Of a stretch of 64,000 nt of DNA, positions 33,917 through 42,194 are shown piece after piece. How positions within the stretch are numbered: the stretch's first letter is position 1; every line of letters starts with the position of its first letter. A program made the position numbers and the translations under genes. Under the pieces are notes generated by a model. The model was not told the origin of the DNA and searched no databases. It saw only the letters and a program-made list of their open reading frames with translations. The DNA is from Trujillonella endophytica (GTDB taxonomy: Bacteria; Actinomycetota; Actinomycetes; Mycobacteriales; Geodermatophilaceae). The DNA lies in assembly GCF_019799905.1 (NCBI RefSeq), contig NZ_JABGCI010000013.1, forward strand, positions 54,927 through 118,926, written 5' to 3'.

Positions 33917-34034
33917 CCAGCACCACCACGTCGGGCTCCCCGCCCGCCAGACCCGGCACCACCCCCCGTAGAGCCGACGAGCACGACGACCTGGCGGCCC
34001 AGCCAGGGCGGCGAACACCCCCGAGGAGATCCCC

Positions 34035-35084
34035 ATGTCTGCAGCGAGGCAGCGTCCCTTCCGCCGGATGACCTTCACCGCGGCCGCCCTGATGAGCGCG
34101 GGTGCCCTGGTCGCCGGCTGCACCGGCAACGAGCCGGAGAGCTCGGGCGGCGGCGGCAACAACGCCGCCAGCGACAACGACGACGAGGGCGAGAGCGTCC
34201 GCATCGGCTTCTCGGCGCCGGCGGCCGACCACGGCTGGATGGCCGGCATCACCGAGGCGGCCCGGGCGGTCGACGAGGAGTACGGCGACGTCGAGCTGAT
34301 CGTCGCCGAGGGCACGAACGACGTGAGCGCCCAGATCGCCCAGGTCGAGACGTTCATCAACGAGGGCGTCGACGCGATCGTGCTGCTGCCCTTCGACGGC
34401 GACGCCCTGACCCCGGTCGCACTCGAGGCGATGGAGGCCGGCATCCCGGTCATCAACGTCGACCGCGAGTTCAACAGCCCGTTCGCCGCCCGCGCCACGA
34501 TCCTCGGCGACAACTACGGCATGGGCGTCTCCGCCGGCACCTACATCTGCGAGCAGCTCGGTGACCAGCCCGACGCCGTGGTCGCCGAGATCGCCGGCAT
34601 CGACTCGCTGCCCCTCACCCAGGACCGCAGCCAGGGCTTCGCCGACGCGCTGGCCGACTGCGGCCTCGAGGTGAGCAACCGGGTCGCGGCGGAGTTCACC
34701 GTCGAGTCCGGCGAGAGCGAGGCGGCCAACCTGCTCCAGGCCGCTCCGCAGATCGACGCGATCTGGAACCACGACGACGACCAGGGCGTGGGCGTCCTGG
34801 CCGCGATCGAGAACGCCGGCCGCGACGAGTTCTTCATGGTCGGCGGCGCCGGCTCGGCGAACGCGATGCGGGCGATCCAGGAGGGCAACTCGGTCCTCCA
34901 GGCGACCGTCATCTACCCGCACACCCAGGCGGCCGACGGTGTCCGGCTGGCCCGCCTCGTGGCCCAGGGCAAGAGCGTGTCCGACCTGGACTCCCAGGGC
35001 GTGCCCCGGACGATCGTGCTCAATGCGCCGGTGGTCACCGCGGACAACGTCGACGACTTCCTCGACGCCGCGTTCGAGTCCTGA
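34035..35084 (+). CDS. Sugar-binding lipoprotein of the ABC transporter
   Basis: A 349-residue type I periplasmic-binding-fold protein (Peripla_BP_4). The N-terminus is a lipoprotein signal ending in LVAGC (lipobox Cys at about 28), then a Ser/Gly/Asn/Asp-rich linker. The body shows VRIGFSAPAADHGWMAGI, then EGTNDVSAQIAQVETFINEGVDAIVLLPFDGDAL, GIPVINVDREF and the hinge QAAPQIDAIWNHDDDQGVGVL, all typical of ribose/xylose/galactose-type receptors. The ligand is not readable from the sequence. ATG at 34035 has GAGGAG upstream. It is followed by a 14-bp hairpin. Confidence 0.93.
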   Translation: MSAARQRPFRRMTFTAAALMSAGALVAGCTGNEPESSGGGGNNAASDNDDEGESVRIGFSAPAADHGWMAGITEAARAVDEEYGDVELIVAEGTNDVSAQIAQVETFINEGVDAIVLLPFDGDALTPVALEAMEAGIPVINVDREFNSPFAARATILGDNYGMGVSAGTYICEQLGDQPDAVVAEIAGIDSLPLTQDRSQGFADALADCGLEVSNRVAAEFTVESGESEAANLLQAAPQIDAIWNHDDDQGVGVLAAIENAGRDEFFMVGGAGSANAMRAIQEGNSVLQATVIYPHTQAADGVRLARLVAQGKSVSDLDSQGVPRTIVLNAPVVTADNVDDFLDAAFES

Positions 35085-35097
35085 CCCGTCCTGCGTC

Positions 35098-35136
35098 GGA
35101 GTCGCTGGGTGGCGCACCGTGTCACCCAGCGACTCC
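35098..35136 (+). terminator. Hairpin after the binding-lipoprotein gene
   Basis: Perfect 14-bp stem (35098-35111 and 35123-35136) with an 11-nt loop, 21 bp before the ATG of the downstream dehydrogenase. It is probably a partial terminator within the operon. Confidence 0.75.
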
Positions 35137-35157
35137 ACCCCACCCCGGGAGCCCCTC

Positions 35158-36333
35158 ATGACCTCATCCGACCGGCCGACCCTGGGCGTGGGCCTCATCG
35201 GCCACGCCTTCATGGGCGCCGCCCACTCGCAGGCGTGGCGCACCGCCCCGCACTTCTTCGACCTGCCGCTGCGACCCGAGCTGACCGTCCTCGCCGGCCG
35301 TGACCGGGCCCGGGCCACCGACGCCGCGGCCCGCCTCGGCTGGGCGCACGTGGAGACGGACTGGCGCCGGGTGGTCGAGCGGGACGACGTCGACCTGGTC
35401 GACGTCTGCACGCCCGGCGACACCCACGCCGAGATCGCGATCGCCGCGCTCGAGGCGGGCAAGCACGTGCTGTGCGAGAAGCCGCTGGCCAACTCGGTGG
35501 CCGAGGCCGAGGCGATGGCCGAGGCGGCCGCCCGCGCCGTAGCGCACGGCGTCCGCTCGATGGTCGGCTTCACCTACCGCCGGGTGCCCGCGGTCGCGCT
35601 GGCGCGCCAGCTGGTGGCCGAGGGCCGGCTCGGCCGGATCCGCCACGTGCGCGCCGCCTACCTGCAGGACTGGATCGCCGACCCCATGGCGCCGATGTCC
35701 TGGCGGCTGGAGAAGGACAAGGCCGGCTCGGGCGCGCTCGGCGACATCGGGGCGCACATCGTCGACCTCACCCAGCACATCACCGGCGAGAGCATCACCG
35801 GGGTCAGCGGCCTCATGGAGACCTTCGTGCGGGAGCGGCCGCTGGCGGCGTCCGGCGGCGGGCTGTCCGGCGTCGCGGGGGAGGGGGTCGGCGAGGTCAC
35901 CGTCGACGACGCGGCGCTGTTCCTCGGCCGCTTCTCCGGCGGCGCCGTCGCCACCTTCGAGGCCACCCGGTTCGCGCTGGGCCGCAAGAACGGCATCCGC
36001 ATCGAGCTGAACGGGTCCGAGGGCAGCCTCGCGTTCGACTTCGAGGACATGAACGTCCTGGAGTTCTTCGACGGCACGGATCCGGCCGAGCGGGCCGGGT
36101 TCCGGCGGATCATCGTCACCGAGCCCGAGCACCCCTACGTGGGCGCGTGGTGGCCGGCCGGCCACGGTCTCGGCTACGAGCACGGCTTCACCCACCAGGT
36201 GGTGGACCTCGTCACCGCGATCGCCAAGGACGCCGACCCGACCCCGTCCTTCGCCGACGGGCTCCAGGTGCAGCGGGTGCTCGACGCCGTCGAGCGCAGC
36301 GCCGCGAACGAGTCCGCCTTCACCGAGATCTGA
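35158..36333 (+). CDS. Gfo/Idh/MocA-family sugar dehydrogenase
   Basis: A 391-residue NAD(P)-dependent oxidoreductase. The Rossmann start is GLIGHAFMGAAHS (His replaces the usual Gly in the motif), followed by LCEKPLA with Lys108 and the substrate/catalytic segment GDIGAHIVDL with Asp196 and His200. The blocks AYLQDWIADPMAPMSWR and HPYVGAWWPAGHGLGYEHGF recall bacterial levoglucosan dehydrogenase and its relatives, which oxidise the C3 hydroxyl of a non-phosphorylated sugar. It is paired with the transporter and a TIM-barrel isomerase. Exact substrate is inference. ATG at 35158 is preceded by GGGAG. Confidence 0.9.
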   Translation: MTSSDRPTLGVGLIGHAFMGAAHSQAWRTAPHFFDLPLRPELTVLAGRDRARATDAAARLGWAHVETDWRRVVERDDVDLVDVCTPGDTHAEIAIAALEAGKHVLCEKPLANSVAEAEAMAEAAARAVAHGVRSMVGFTYRRVPAVALARQLVAEGRLGRIRHVRAAYLQDWIADPMAPMSWRLEKDKAGSGALGDIGAHIVDLTQHITGESITGVSGLMETFVRERPLAASGGGLSGVAGEGVGEVTVDDAALFLGRFSGGAVATFEATRFALGRKNGIRIELNGSEGSLAFDFEDMNVLEFFDGTDPAERAGFRRIIVTEPEHPYVGAWWPAGHGLGYEHGFTHQVVDLVTAIAKDADPTPSFADGLQVQRVLDAVERSAANESAFTEI

Positions 36334-36344
36334 CAGGAGCACCG

Positions 36345-37352
36345 ATGCCCCGCCCCGTCACCCTGTTCACCGGCCAGTGGGCCGACCTGCCCTTCGAGGA
36401 GGTGTGCCGGCTGGCCTCCGACTGGGGGTACGACGGCCTGGAGATCGCCTGCTGGGGCGACCACCTCGACGTCGTCCGTGCCGCGGAGGACGACGCCTAC
36501 GTCGCCGACCGTCGGGCGCTGCTGGAGAAGCACGGCCTGTCGGTGTGGGCCATCTCCAACCACCTCAACGGCCAGGCCGTCTGCGACGACCCGATCGACG
36601 AGCGGCACCGCGGCATGGTGAACCCGCGGGTCTGGGGCGACGGCGACCCCGAGGGGGTGCGGCAGCGGGCGGCCCGCGAGATGGAGGCCACGGCCCGCGC
36701 CGCCGCGCGGCTGGGCGTGAAGACGGTCGTCGGGTTCACCGGGTCGAAGATCTGGAAGACCGTGGCGATGTTCCCCCCGGTGCCCGAGTCGATGATCGAG
36801 GACGGCTACGCCGACTTCGCCGCCCGGTGGAACCCGATCCTCGACGTCTTCGACGAGGTGGGGGTGCGGTTCGCGCACGAGGTGCACCCGTCGGAGATCG
36901 CCTACGACTACTGGACGACGGTCAGGACGATGGAGGCCATCGGCCACCGCGAGGCGTTCGGGCTCAACTGGGACCCCAGCCACTTCGTGTGGCAGGACCT
37001 GGACCCGGTCGGCTTCATGTGGGACTTCCGCGACCGGATCTACCACGTCGACTGCAAGGACGCGAAGAGGCAGGTGGGCAACGGCCGCAACGGCCGGATG
37101 GGCTCGCACCTGCCGTGGGCCGACCCGCGGCGCGGCTGGGACTTCGTCTCGACCGGCCACGGCGACGTCCCGTGGGAGGCCTGCTTCCGGATGCTGAACA
37201 CGATCGGCTACGACGGGCCGATCTCGGTGGAGTGGGAGGACGCCGGGATGGACCGCCTGGTCGGCGCCCCCGAGGCGCTGGCGTTCGTCCGCCGGCTCGC
37301 GTTCGACCCGCCGGCGGCGGCCTTCGACGCCGCCTTCTCCAGCGGCGCCTGA
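36345..37352 (+). CDS. Sugar phosphate isomerase/epimerase-like TIM-barrel protein
   Basis: A 335-residue xylose-isomerase-like (AP_endonuc_2) barrel. The metal-binding pattern is visible as FAHEVHPSEIAYD (Glu), FGLNWDPSHFVWQ (Asp and His), YHVDCKDAK and ISVEWEDAGMD (Glu). Despite the usual name these enzymes act on many substrates: ketose epimerisation, 2-keto-inositol isomerisation, and beta-elimination of 3-keto-sugars. With the neighbouring dehydrogenase a C3-oxidation then elimination or epimerisation route fits best. ATG at 36345 has AGGAG upstream and 11 bp separate it from the dehydrogenase stop. Last gene of the operon. Confidence 0.88.
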   Translation: MPRPVTLFTGQWADLPFEEVCRLASDWGYDGLEIACWGDHLDVVRAAEDDAYVADRRALLEKHGLSVWAISNHLNGQAVCDDPIDERHRGMVNPRVWGDGDPEGVRQRAAREMEATARAAARLGVKTVVGFTGSKIWKTVAMFPPVPESMIEDGYADFAARWNPILDVFDEVGVRFAHEVHPSEIAYDYWTTVRTMEAIGHREAFGLNWDPSHFVWQDLDPVGFMWDFRDRIYHVDCKDAKRQVGNGRNGRMGSHLPWADPRRGWDFVSTGHGDVPWEACFRMLNTIGYDGPISVEWEDAGMDRLVGAPEALAFVRRLAFDPPAAAFDAAFSSGA

Positions 37353-37355
37353 GAG

Positions 37356-37391
37356 GAGGGGATCCGCCGGGGTGTCCCGGCGGATCCCCTC
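37356..37391. terminator. Bidirectional hairpin terminator of the sugar operon
   Basis: Perfect 16-bp stem (37356-37371 and 37376-37391) with a GTGT loop between convergent genes. One of the strongest hairpins in the window. Confidence 0.9.
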
Positions 37392-37394
37392 GCC

Positions 37395-37841
37395 TCAGCC
37401 GCGGCGGCGGCGGGCGGCGAGGATGGTGAGCACCAGCAGGACGGCGATCGCCGCGATCTCGACCCAGAAGGTCTCCTGCCACAGCGGCGCCACGTCGGAC
37501 TCGACGAAGTCGAACATCCCCGGCTCCAGGCCGAGCACGCCGTAGGTGGACTGGAGCAGGGCCCCGAGGGACCCGGCCGCGAACAGCAGCCCGAGCAGTG
37601 CGGCCCAGACCAGGAGCCGCGGCGGGGCGATCAGCAGCAGCAGTGCCCCGCCGAAGCCGAGGACGGCCTGGAGCAGGAACGCCGGCCCGATCACGTCGAT
37701 GGCGTCGTAGCCGTCCTGCCACAGGTACAGGTGGATCCCGGCGACGGCGGCCAGCAGCCCCGCGCCCGCCAGGCGGAGCAGCGCGATCGCGGCGCCGGTG
37801 CCCGCGCCCGTCCGCCGGCTCTGCGTCACGGTGCCCGTCAC
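37395..37841 (-). CDS. Small four-helix membrane protein paired with the cupredoxin lipoprotein
   Basis: A 148-residue membrane protein with four hydrophobic helices (about 14-34, 46-66, 70-90, 117-137) and an extracytoplasmic segment between the third and fourth (GVLGLEPGMFDFVESDVAPLWQE). No characterised family is recognised. The GTG start overlaps the stop of the upstream cupredoxin gene by 4 bp (GTGA), so the two are coexpressed and may work together in copper handling or electron transfer, which is inference. Confidence 0.75.
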   Translation of the reverse strand: MTGTVTQSRRTGAGTGAAIALLRLAGAGLLAAVAGIHLYLWQDGYDAIDVIGPAFLLQAVLGFGGALLLLIAPPRLLVWAALLGLLFAAGSLGALLQSTYGVLGLEPGMFDFVESDVAPLWQETFWVEIAAIAVLLVLTILAARRRRG

Positions 37842-38326
37842 GTGACGGTCACCGTCACCTCCATGCCCATGGAGCGGTGGTTGCCGACCGAGCAGTAGAA
37901 GACGTACTCGCCGGGCTCCAGCATGACGGTGATCGAGGACGAGTCGCCGGGGCCGACGATGTCGGTGCCGTCGACGTCCTCGCCGTCCTTCTCCACCACC
38001 AGGTCGTGGCTGGCGCTGCCCCCGTTGGTCAGCTCGATCGTGTACTCGCCGGCTGCCAGCTCGGAGGAGTCGAGCTCGAACCCGAAGTCGACGGAGGTGA
38101 CCCCGAGCATGCCCCCGGCCGGTTGCTCGGCGGTGCTCCCGGCAGTGGGGGCGCTGGACGTGGTCTCCGCCGCGCTGGACGACGACGTCGCCGCGCTGCT
38201 CGAGGAGGCCGCGGAGTCGCCGTCGTCGTCCATGCCGCCGCAGGCGGAGAGGACGCCGAGGGCGGCGGCCAGGAGGCCGGCCCGCACGCTGCGGGCTCGG
38301 CGGGTGGAGCCGGTCGGACGGGTCAC
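37838..38326 (-). CDS. Cupredoxin-domain lipoprotein
   Basis: A 162-residue lipoprotein with signal ending in LSAC (Cys29), then a 35-residue Ser/Thr/Ala linker, then a type I copper domain (about 72-162). The four copper ligands are all visible: His107 (ASHDLV), Cys145 and His150 (FYCSVGNH) and Met at 153 or 155 (SMGM). It is anchored outside the cytoplasmic membrane and likely transfers electrons. GTG at 38326 has GAGGAGG upstream and was chosen over longer starts. It is coupled to the small membrane protein that follows. Confidence 0.87.
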   Translation of the reverse strand: MTRPTGSTRRARSVRAGLLAAALGVLSACGGMDDDGDSAASSSSAATSSSSAAETTSSAPTAGSTAEQPAGGMLGVTSVDFGFELDSSELAAGEYTIELTNGGSASHDLVVEKDGEDVDGTDIVGPGDSSSITVMLEPGEYVFYCSVGNHRSMGMEVTVTVT

Positions 38327-38437
38327 GGGATCCTCCTCGATGACGGGGGGAGGCGCCGGGCGGCGCCCCCTCCACACCGAGATCCTGCGACCTTCAAGCA
38401 GTTCGCCGGAACCCTCGTCCAGGGTTCTCCCGGACAG

Positions 38438-38465
38438 CCGTGACCTGGTCGGGACCAGGTCACGG
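38438..38465. terminator. Perfect 13-bp inverted repeat downstream of doxX-like gene
   Basis: Arms 38438-38450 and 38453-38465 are exact complements separated by two bases. It lies between two same-strand genes, so it could terminate the DoxX transcript or be an operator for the cupredoxin gene. A second smaller hairpin (38409-38427) lies close by. Confidence 0.6.
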
Positions 38466-38549
38466 GGGAACGCGACGACTGCGGCGACGAGCACCTCGGT
38501 ACCCGGCGTTCGCGCCCGCCCCGGCCGGCGGTTCAGTGGGGGCTGTCCG

Positions 38550-39065
38550 TCATGCCGCGCGGGCGACCCGCCGCGCGTCCCGGACGGCCTGCTTCGACTG
38601 CTTGGCCGCCTGCTTGCGGGCCTTCTTCACGGTGACCCGCGGGGTGCGGTCGACGAAGCCCCGGGTGAGCAGCCCGACGCCGATCCCGAGCAGCCAGACG
38701 TCCTTGGCGACGGCCAGGCCTTCCGGGGTCGGCGCGAGGCTGCCCTCCTTCCGCATGCCCGGGGTCTTGAGGTAGAGCCCGAGCAGCCCGCCGGAGAAGC
38801 CGGTCAGCAGCGCGCCGGCGACGGCGGTGGAGACGAAGGGGGTGAGCAGTGCCGCACCGATCCCGATCTCGGCGGCGGCCAGACCCGAGACGAACTGCCG
38901 GGCGTCGACGTCCTTGAGGAACGGGTACGTGCCCGACGCGAACCCGTGCAGCTGCGCCGCCGTGGCGTCGTCGGCGCTGCGTTTGCCCAGACCGCTGTTG
39001 AGGATGAAGGCCCCGGCCGAGAGGCGGGGGCCGATCTCGGCGAGAGTGATCGGCAGGAGACGCAT
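38550..39065 (-). CDS. DoxX-family membrane protein
   Basis: A 171-residue protein with four hydrophobic helices of the DoxX/SURF4-like type (AEIGPRLSAGAFILNSG, LAAAEIGIGAALLTPFVSTAVAGALLTGF, and KDVWLLGIGVGLL). The C-terminal 40 residues are strongly basic (KKARKQAAKQSKQAVRDARR). DoxX proteins form membrane complexes linked to thiol or radical stress in mycobacteria, but no specific partner is visible here. ATG at 39065 has GAGG upstream. Confidence 0.85.
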   Translation of the reverse strand: MRLLPITLAEIGPRLSAGAFILNSGLGKRSADDATAAQLHGFASGTYPFLKDVDARQFVSGLAAAEIGIGAALLTPFVSTAVAGALLTGFSGGLLGLYLKTPGMRKEGSLAPTPEGLAVAKDVWLLGIGVGLLTRGFVDRTPRVTVKKARKQAAKQSKQAVRDARRVARAA

Positions 39066-39186
39066 GGGACACCTCGGAGCTGGACGGTGGTACAGGACTC
39101 AACCACCTTGCACCCCGCTCCCGGCGTCCACCACTCCGAGGTCCGGGGCGACCGGCCGGCGACGGCCGGCCGGTCGACCCGGCAGG

Positions 39187-40851
39187 TCAGCGCCCGCCGC
39201 GGCGGGAGCGGCCGCTGATCGCCGCTGCCGAGTGCGTGCCGGCGCGGGCCGCCAGCTCGGCGCGGGTGCGCGCCGGGCCGGCGTTGCGGGAGGCGCCGCC
39301 CCGGCCGCCGGACGTCGCCGCCGCGCCGCCGCGGCCGCCGGAGGACGCCGCGGCGGAGCCGCCGGGGGTGCCGGAGCCGCCGGACCGGCGACGACGTCCG
39401 CCCCCGGTGCCCTGCGGCTGCGGCGCGGGCGCCGGGGCCGGCTCGACGTACGGCGCGGCCGGCCCGGTCAGGGCGACGATCTCCCGGGCGCCGGGCTTGA
39501 TCGCCGCGACCTCGGGGGTGATCCCGGCCTGGCGGGTCAGCAGGCGCACCTCGCCGGCCTGGTCGGGCGTGGCGATGGTGACGACGATGCCGCCGGCACC
39601 GGCGCGGGCGGTGCGGCCGGAGCGGTGCAGGTAGGCCTTGTGCTCGGCCGGCGGGTCGACGTGCACGACCAGCGCGACGTCGTCGACGTGGATGCCCCGG
39701 GCGGCGATGTCGGTGGCGACCAGCACGCGGGTCTCCCCGGTGCTGAAGGCCTCCAGGTTCCGCTCGCGGGCGTTCTGGCTGAGGTTGCCGTGCAGGTCGA
39801 CGGCGGGCACGCCGGCGGCGGTGAGCTGCTTGGCCAGCTTCTTCGCCTGGTGCTTGGTGCGCATGAACAGCACGCTGCGGCCGAGGCCGGAGGCGAGCTG
39901 CTTCACGATCTCGCCCTTGTCGGCGGCGTCGACCCGGAACACGTGGTGGGTCATCGTCGACACCGGCGCGACGGCCGGGTCGACCGAGTGGGTCGTCGGG
40001 CTGGACAGGTAGCGCTTGACGAGGACGTCGACGCCGTTGTCCAGCGTGGCGGAGAAGAGCAGCCGCTGGCCCACCTTCGGCGTCCGGTCCAGCAGCCGCT
40101 TCACGCCGGGCAGGAAGCCCAGGTCGGCCATGTGGTCGGCCTCGTCGAGGATGGTGATCTCGACGGCGGACAGGTCGGCGTGCCCCTGCCCGATGAGGTC
40201 CTCGAGTCGGCCGGGGCAGGCGATGAGCACGTCGACGCCGGCGGCCAGCGCCTGTACCTGCGGGTTCTGGCCCACGCCGCCGAAGACGACGGTGGTGCGC
40301 ATGCCCAGCGCGGTGGCCAGCGGGTCGACGACGGCGGCGACCTGGTTCGCCAGCTCGCGGGTCGGCACCAGGATCAGCGCGCGGGGCCGCTTCGGCGCCC
40401 GGCGGCTGTCGCTGGCGGCGAGGCGGGCGACCAGCGGCAGGCTGAAGGCGAGGGTCTTGCCCGAGCCGGTGCGGCCGCGGCCGAGCACGTCGCGGCCGGC
40501 GAGCGTGTCGGGCAGCGTGGCGACCTGGATCGGGAACGGCGCGGTGATGCCGCTGGTGGTCAGCACCTCGACCAGCGGCGCCGGGACGCCGAGCGCCTCG
40601 AAGGTGGTGTCGGTCGGCAGGACCGTGGCGACGTCACCGACGGGCACGACGGGAGTGGCCGGGGCGACGGGGCGCGCGGCGGCCGGCCGCGGCGCGGCGG
40701 GCGCCGAGCCCTGCGACGTGGCCTGCGCCTGGCCCTGCGCCTGGCTCTGGTCGCCGTCCGGGCGGGTGCCGCGGCCACGGCCGCCGCGACGGCGGCGCGG
40801 GCGGCCGTCCCCGGCGGGCGTGCCGGCGGTGGTGTTCTGGGCGGAGCTCAT
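39187..40851 (-). CDS. DEAD-box RNA helicase
   Basis: A 554-residue ATP-dependent RNA helicase. Motifs are all present: Q-motif TAPFPIQ, motif I GRTGSGKT (Lys132), Ia VPTRELA, DEAD at 236-239, SAT at 267-269, and motif VI HRSGRTARAG. The N-terminal 80 residues and the C-terminal 100 are disordered, Arg/Gly- and Ala/Pro-rich, the latter with GGR repeats typical of RNA-binding tails. Likely roles are ribosome assembly and mRNA turnover, often cold-induced. A long gene-free leader (about 230 bp) lies upstream. Confidence 0.96.
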   Translation of the reverse strand: MSSAQNTTAGTPAGDGRPRRRRGGRGRGTRPDGDQSQAQGQAQATSQGSAPAAPRPAAARPVAPATPVVPVGDVATVLPTDTTFEALGVPAPLVEVLTTSGITAPFPIQVATLPDTLAGRDVLGRGRTGSGKTLAFSLPLVARLAASDSRRAPKRPRALILVPTRELANQVAAVVDPLATALGMRTTVVFGGVGQNPQVQALAAGVDVLIACPGRLEDLIGQGHADLSAVEITILDEADHMADLGFLPGVKRLLDRTPKVGQRLLFSATLDNGVDVLVKRYLSSPTTHSVDPAVAPVSTMTHHVFRVDAADKGEIVKQLASGLGRSVLFMRTKHQAKKLAKQLTAAGVPAVDLHGNLSQNARERNLEAFSTGETRVLVATDIAARGIHVDDVALVVHVDPPAEHKAYLHRSGRTARAGAGGIVVTIATPDQAGEVRLLTRQAGITPEVAAIKPGAREIVALTGPAAPYVEPAPAPAPQPQGTGGGRRRRSGGSGTPGGSAAASSGGRGGAAATSGGRGGASRNAGPARTRAELAARAGTHSAAAISGRSRRGGR

Positions 40852-41081
40852 CTACGACTTCCTCGACGATCGAGTGGCCGCACGAGCACCCCGGCGCGGG
40901 CGCGGGCCGGCGCTCCTGCACGGAGCAGGGCGGGCGCGCACGTCGTCAGCGGGACGTCGGACAGCCGGGCGCACCTCGGTGGCGCAGCCTCAGCCCGACG
41001 TCGCTTCCAGCCGCTCCGGTTGAGCAGCGGATCGGCGCCGGTACACCCCCACTCAACCAGACGCGACGGGGAGCGCGTCCC
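40852..41081. other. Long leader region of the DEAD-box helicase gene
   Basis: About 230 bp without a gene between the helicase and GlxA-like genes. A GAGGAAG ribosome binding site is visible on the minus strand. Long structured leaders of cold-shock helicases are known, but no defined motif was recognised. Confidence 0.45.
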
Positions 41082-42134
41082 TCATCGGGGGGAGTGTCCG
41101 GTCACAGCTGCCGCCGCACCGGGTCCGGCACCGGCCCCCGCACCGGCCACGGCGCCCCCGCGGTAGCTGCGCCGGTACGCGTTCGGCGCCACCCCGATGG
41201 CCGCCCGCAGGTGCTGGCGCAGCGACGCCGGGGTGCCGAAGCCGGCGTCGGCGGCCACCCGGTCGACCGAGGCGTCGGTGGACTCCAGCAGCTGCCGGGC
41301 CAGCGCGAGGCGCTGCGCGGCCAGCCAGCGCAGCGGCGAGACCCCGGTCTCCTCGCGGAAGCGGCGGGTGAAGGTCCGCACGCTCATCCGGGCGTGCCCA
41401 GCCAGCTCGGCGAGCGTCAGCGGCTCGCCCAGGCGCTCGGTCGCCCAGGCGCGGGTGGCGGCCGTGCCCGCCCCGTCGGACTCGGGCAGCGGCCGCTCGA
41501 CGAACTGCGCCTGCCCGCCCTCCCGCCAGGGGGCGACGACGTTGCGCCGCGCGGCCCGGTTGGCGACGTCGCTGCCGTGGTCGCGGCGCACGAGGTGCAG
41601 CAGCAGGTCGATGCCCGCGGCGTTGCCGGCGGAGGTCAGCACGTCGCCGTCGTCCACGAAGAGGACGCCGGGGTCCAGCCGCACGGTCGGGAAGTGCCGG
41701 CGGAAGGCGTCGACGTGCATCCAGTGCGTGGTGGCCGGCCGCCCGTCGAGCAGCCCGGCCGCGGCGAGCACGAACGCGCCGGTGCAGATGGACACCAGCC
41801 GGGCGCCGCCGGCAGCGGCACCGCGCAGTGCCGCCGCGAGCTCCGCGGGCACGGCGCCCTCGGTCATGGCCGGCCCTCCGTAGACGCCGGGCACGACCAC
41901 GGTGTGGGCCGCCGCCAGCACCGCGGCGTCGTGCTCGGGCAGCACGCTGAACCCGGCCGAGGTGCGCACCGGCCCGCCGTCCAGGGTGGCGACCCGCACC
42001 CGGTACAGCGGGCGCTCGGCGGCGTCCACGGCGGAGCCGAGCAGCCGGTGGGGGAGCCCGAGCTCGAAGGCGATGCAGTTCGGCAGCGCGAGGACGACGA
42101 CCTCGTGGCGATCGGGGCGGGGACCCTGCGACAT
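41082..42134 (-). CDS. GlxA-family transcriptional regulator (PfpI/DJ-1 plus AraC HTH)
   Basis: A 350-residue regulator. The N-terminal domain (about 10-180) has the amidotransferase-like fold with VVLALPNCIAFELGLP and the nucleophile-elbow region SICTGAFVLAAAGLLDGR; the AraC HTH (about 230-320) shows two helix-turn-helix units (LTLAELAGHARMSVRTFTRRFREE and SVDRVAADAGFGTPASLRQHLRAAIGVAPNAYRR). It is divergent from an MFS transporter and probably regulates it. The start is uncertain: ATG at 42134 is given, ATG at 42152 is in frame upstream. The ATGTttgcACAT dyad (42141-42152) could be an operator. Confidence 0.9.
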   Translation of the reverse strand: MSQGPRPDRHEVVVLALPNCIAFELGLPHRLLGSAVDAAERPLYRVRVATLDGGPVRTSAGFSVLPEHDAAVLAAAHTVVVPGVYGGPAMTEGAVPAELAAALRGAAAGGARLVSICTGAFVLAAAGLLDGRPATTHWMHVDAFRRHFPTVRLDPGVLFVDDGDVLTSAGNAAGIDLLLHLVRRDHGSDVANRAARRNVVAPWREGGQAQFVERPLPESDGAGTAATRAWATERLGEPLTLAELAGHARMSVRTFTRRFREETGVSPLRWLAAQRLALARQLLESTDASVDRVAADAGFGTPASLRQHLRAAIGVAPNAYRRSYRGGAVAGAGAGAGPGAAAAVTGHSPR

Positions 42135-42194
42135 GGCCGGATGTTTGCACATGTTGGCCGTCGGGCCACTCGTGGAGCGCCGTCGGCGCGGGCG

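Noticed and set aside
32469..35573. 1034-residue minus-strand frame across the sugar operon
   Set aside because: It runs antisense to well-supported permease, binding-protein and dehydrogenase genes and shows no motifs.
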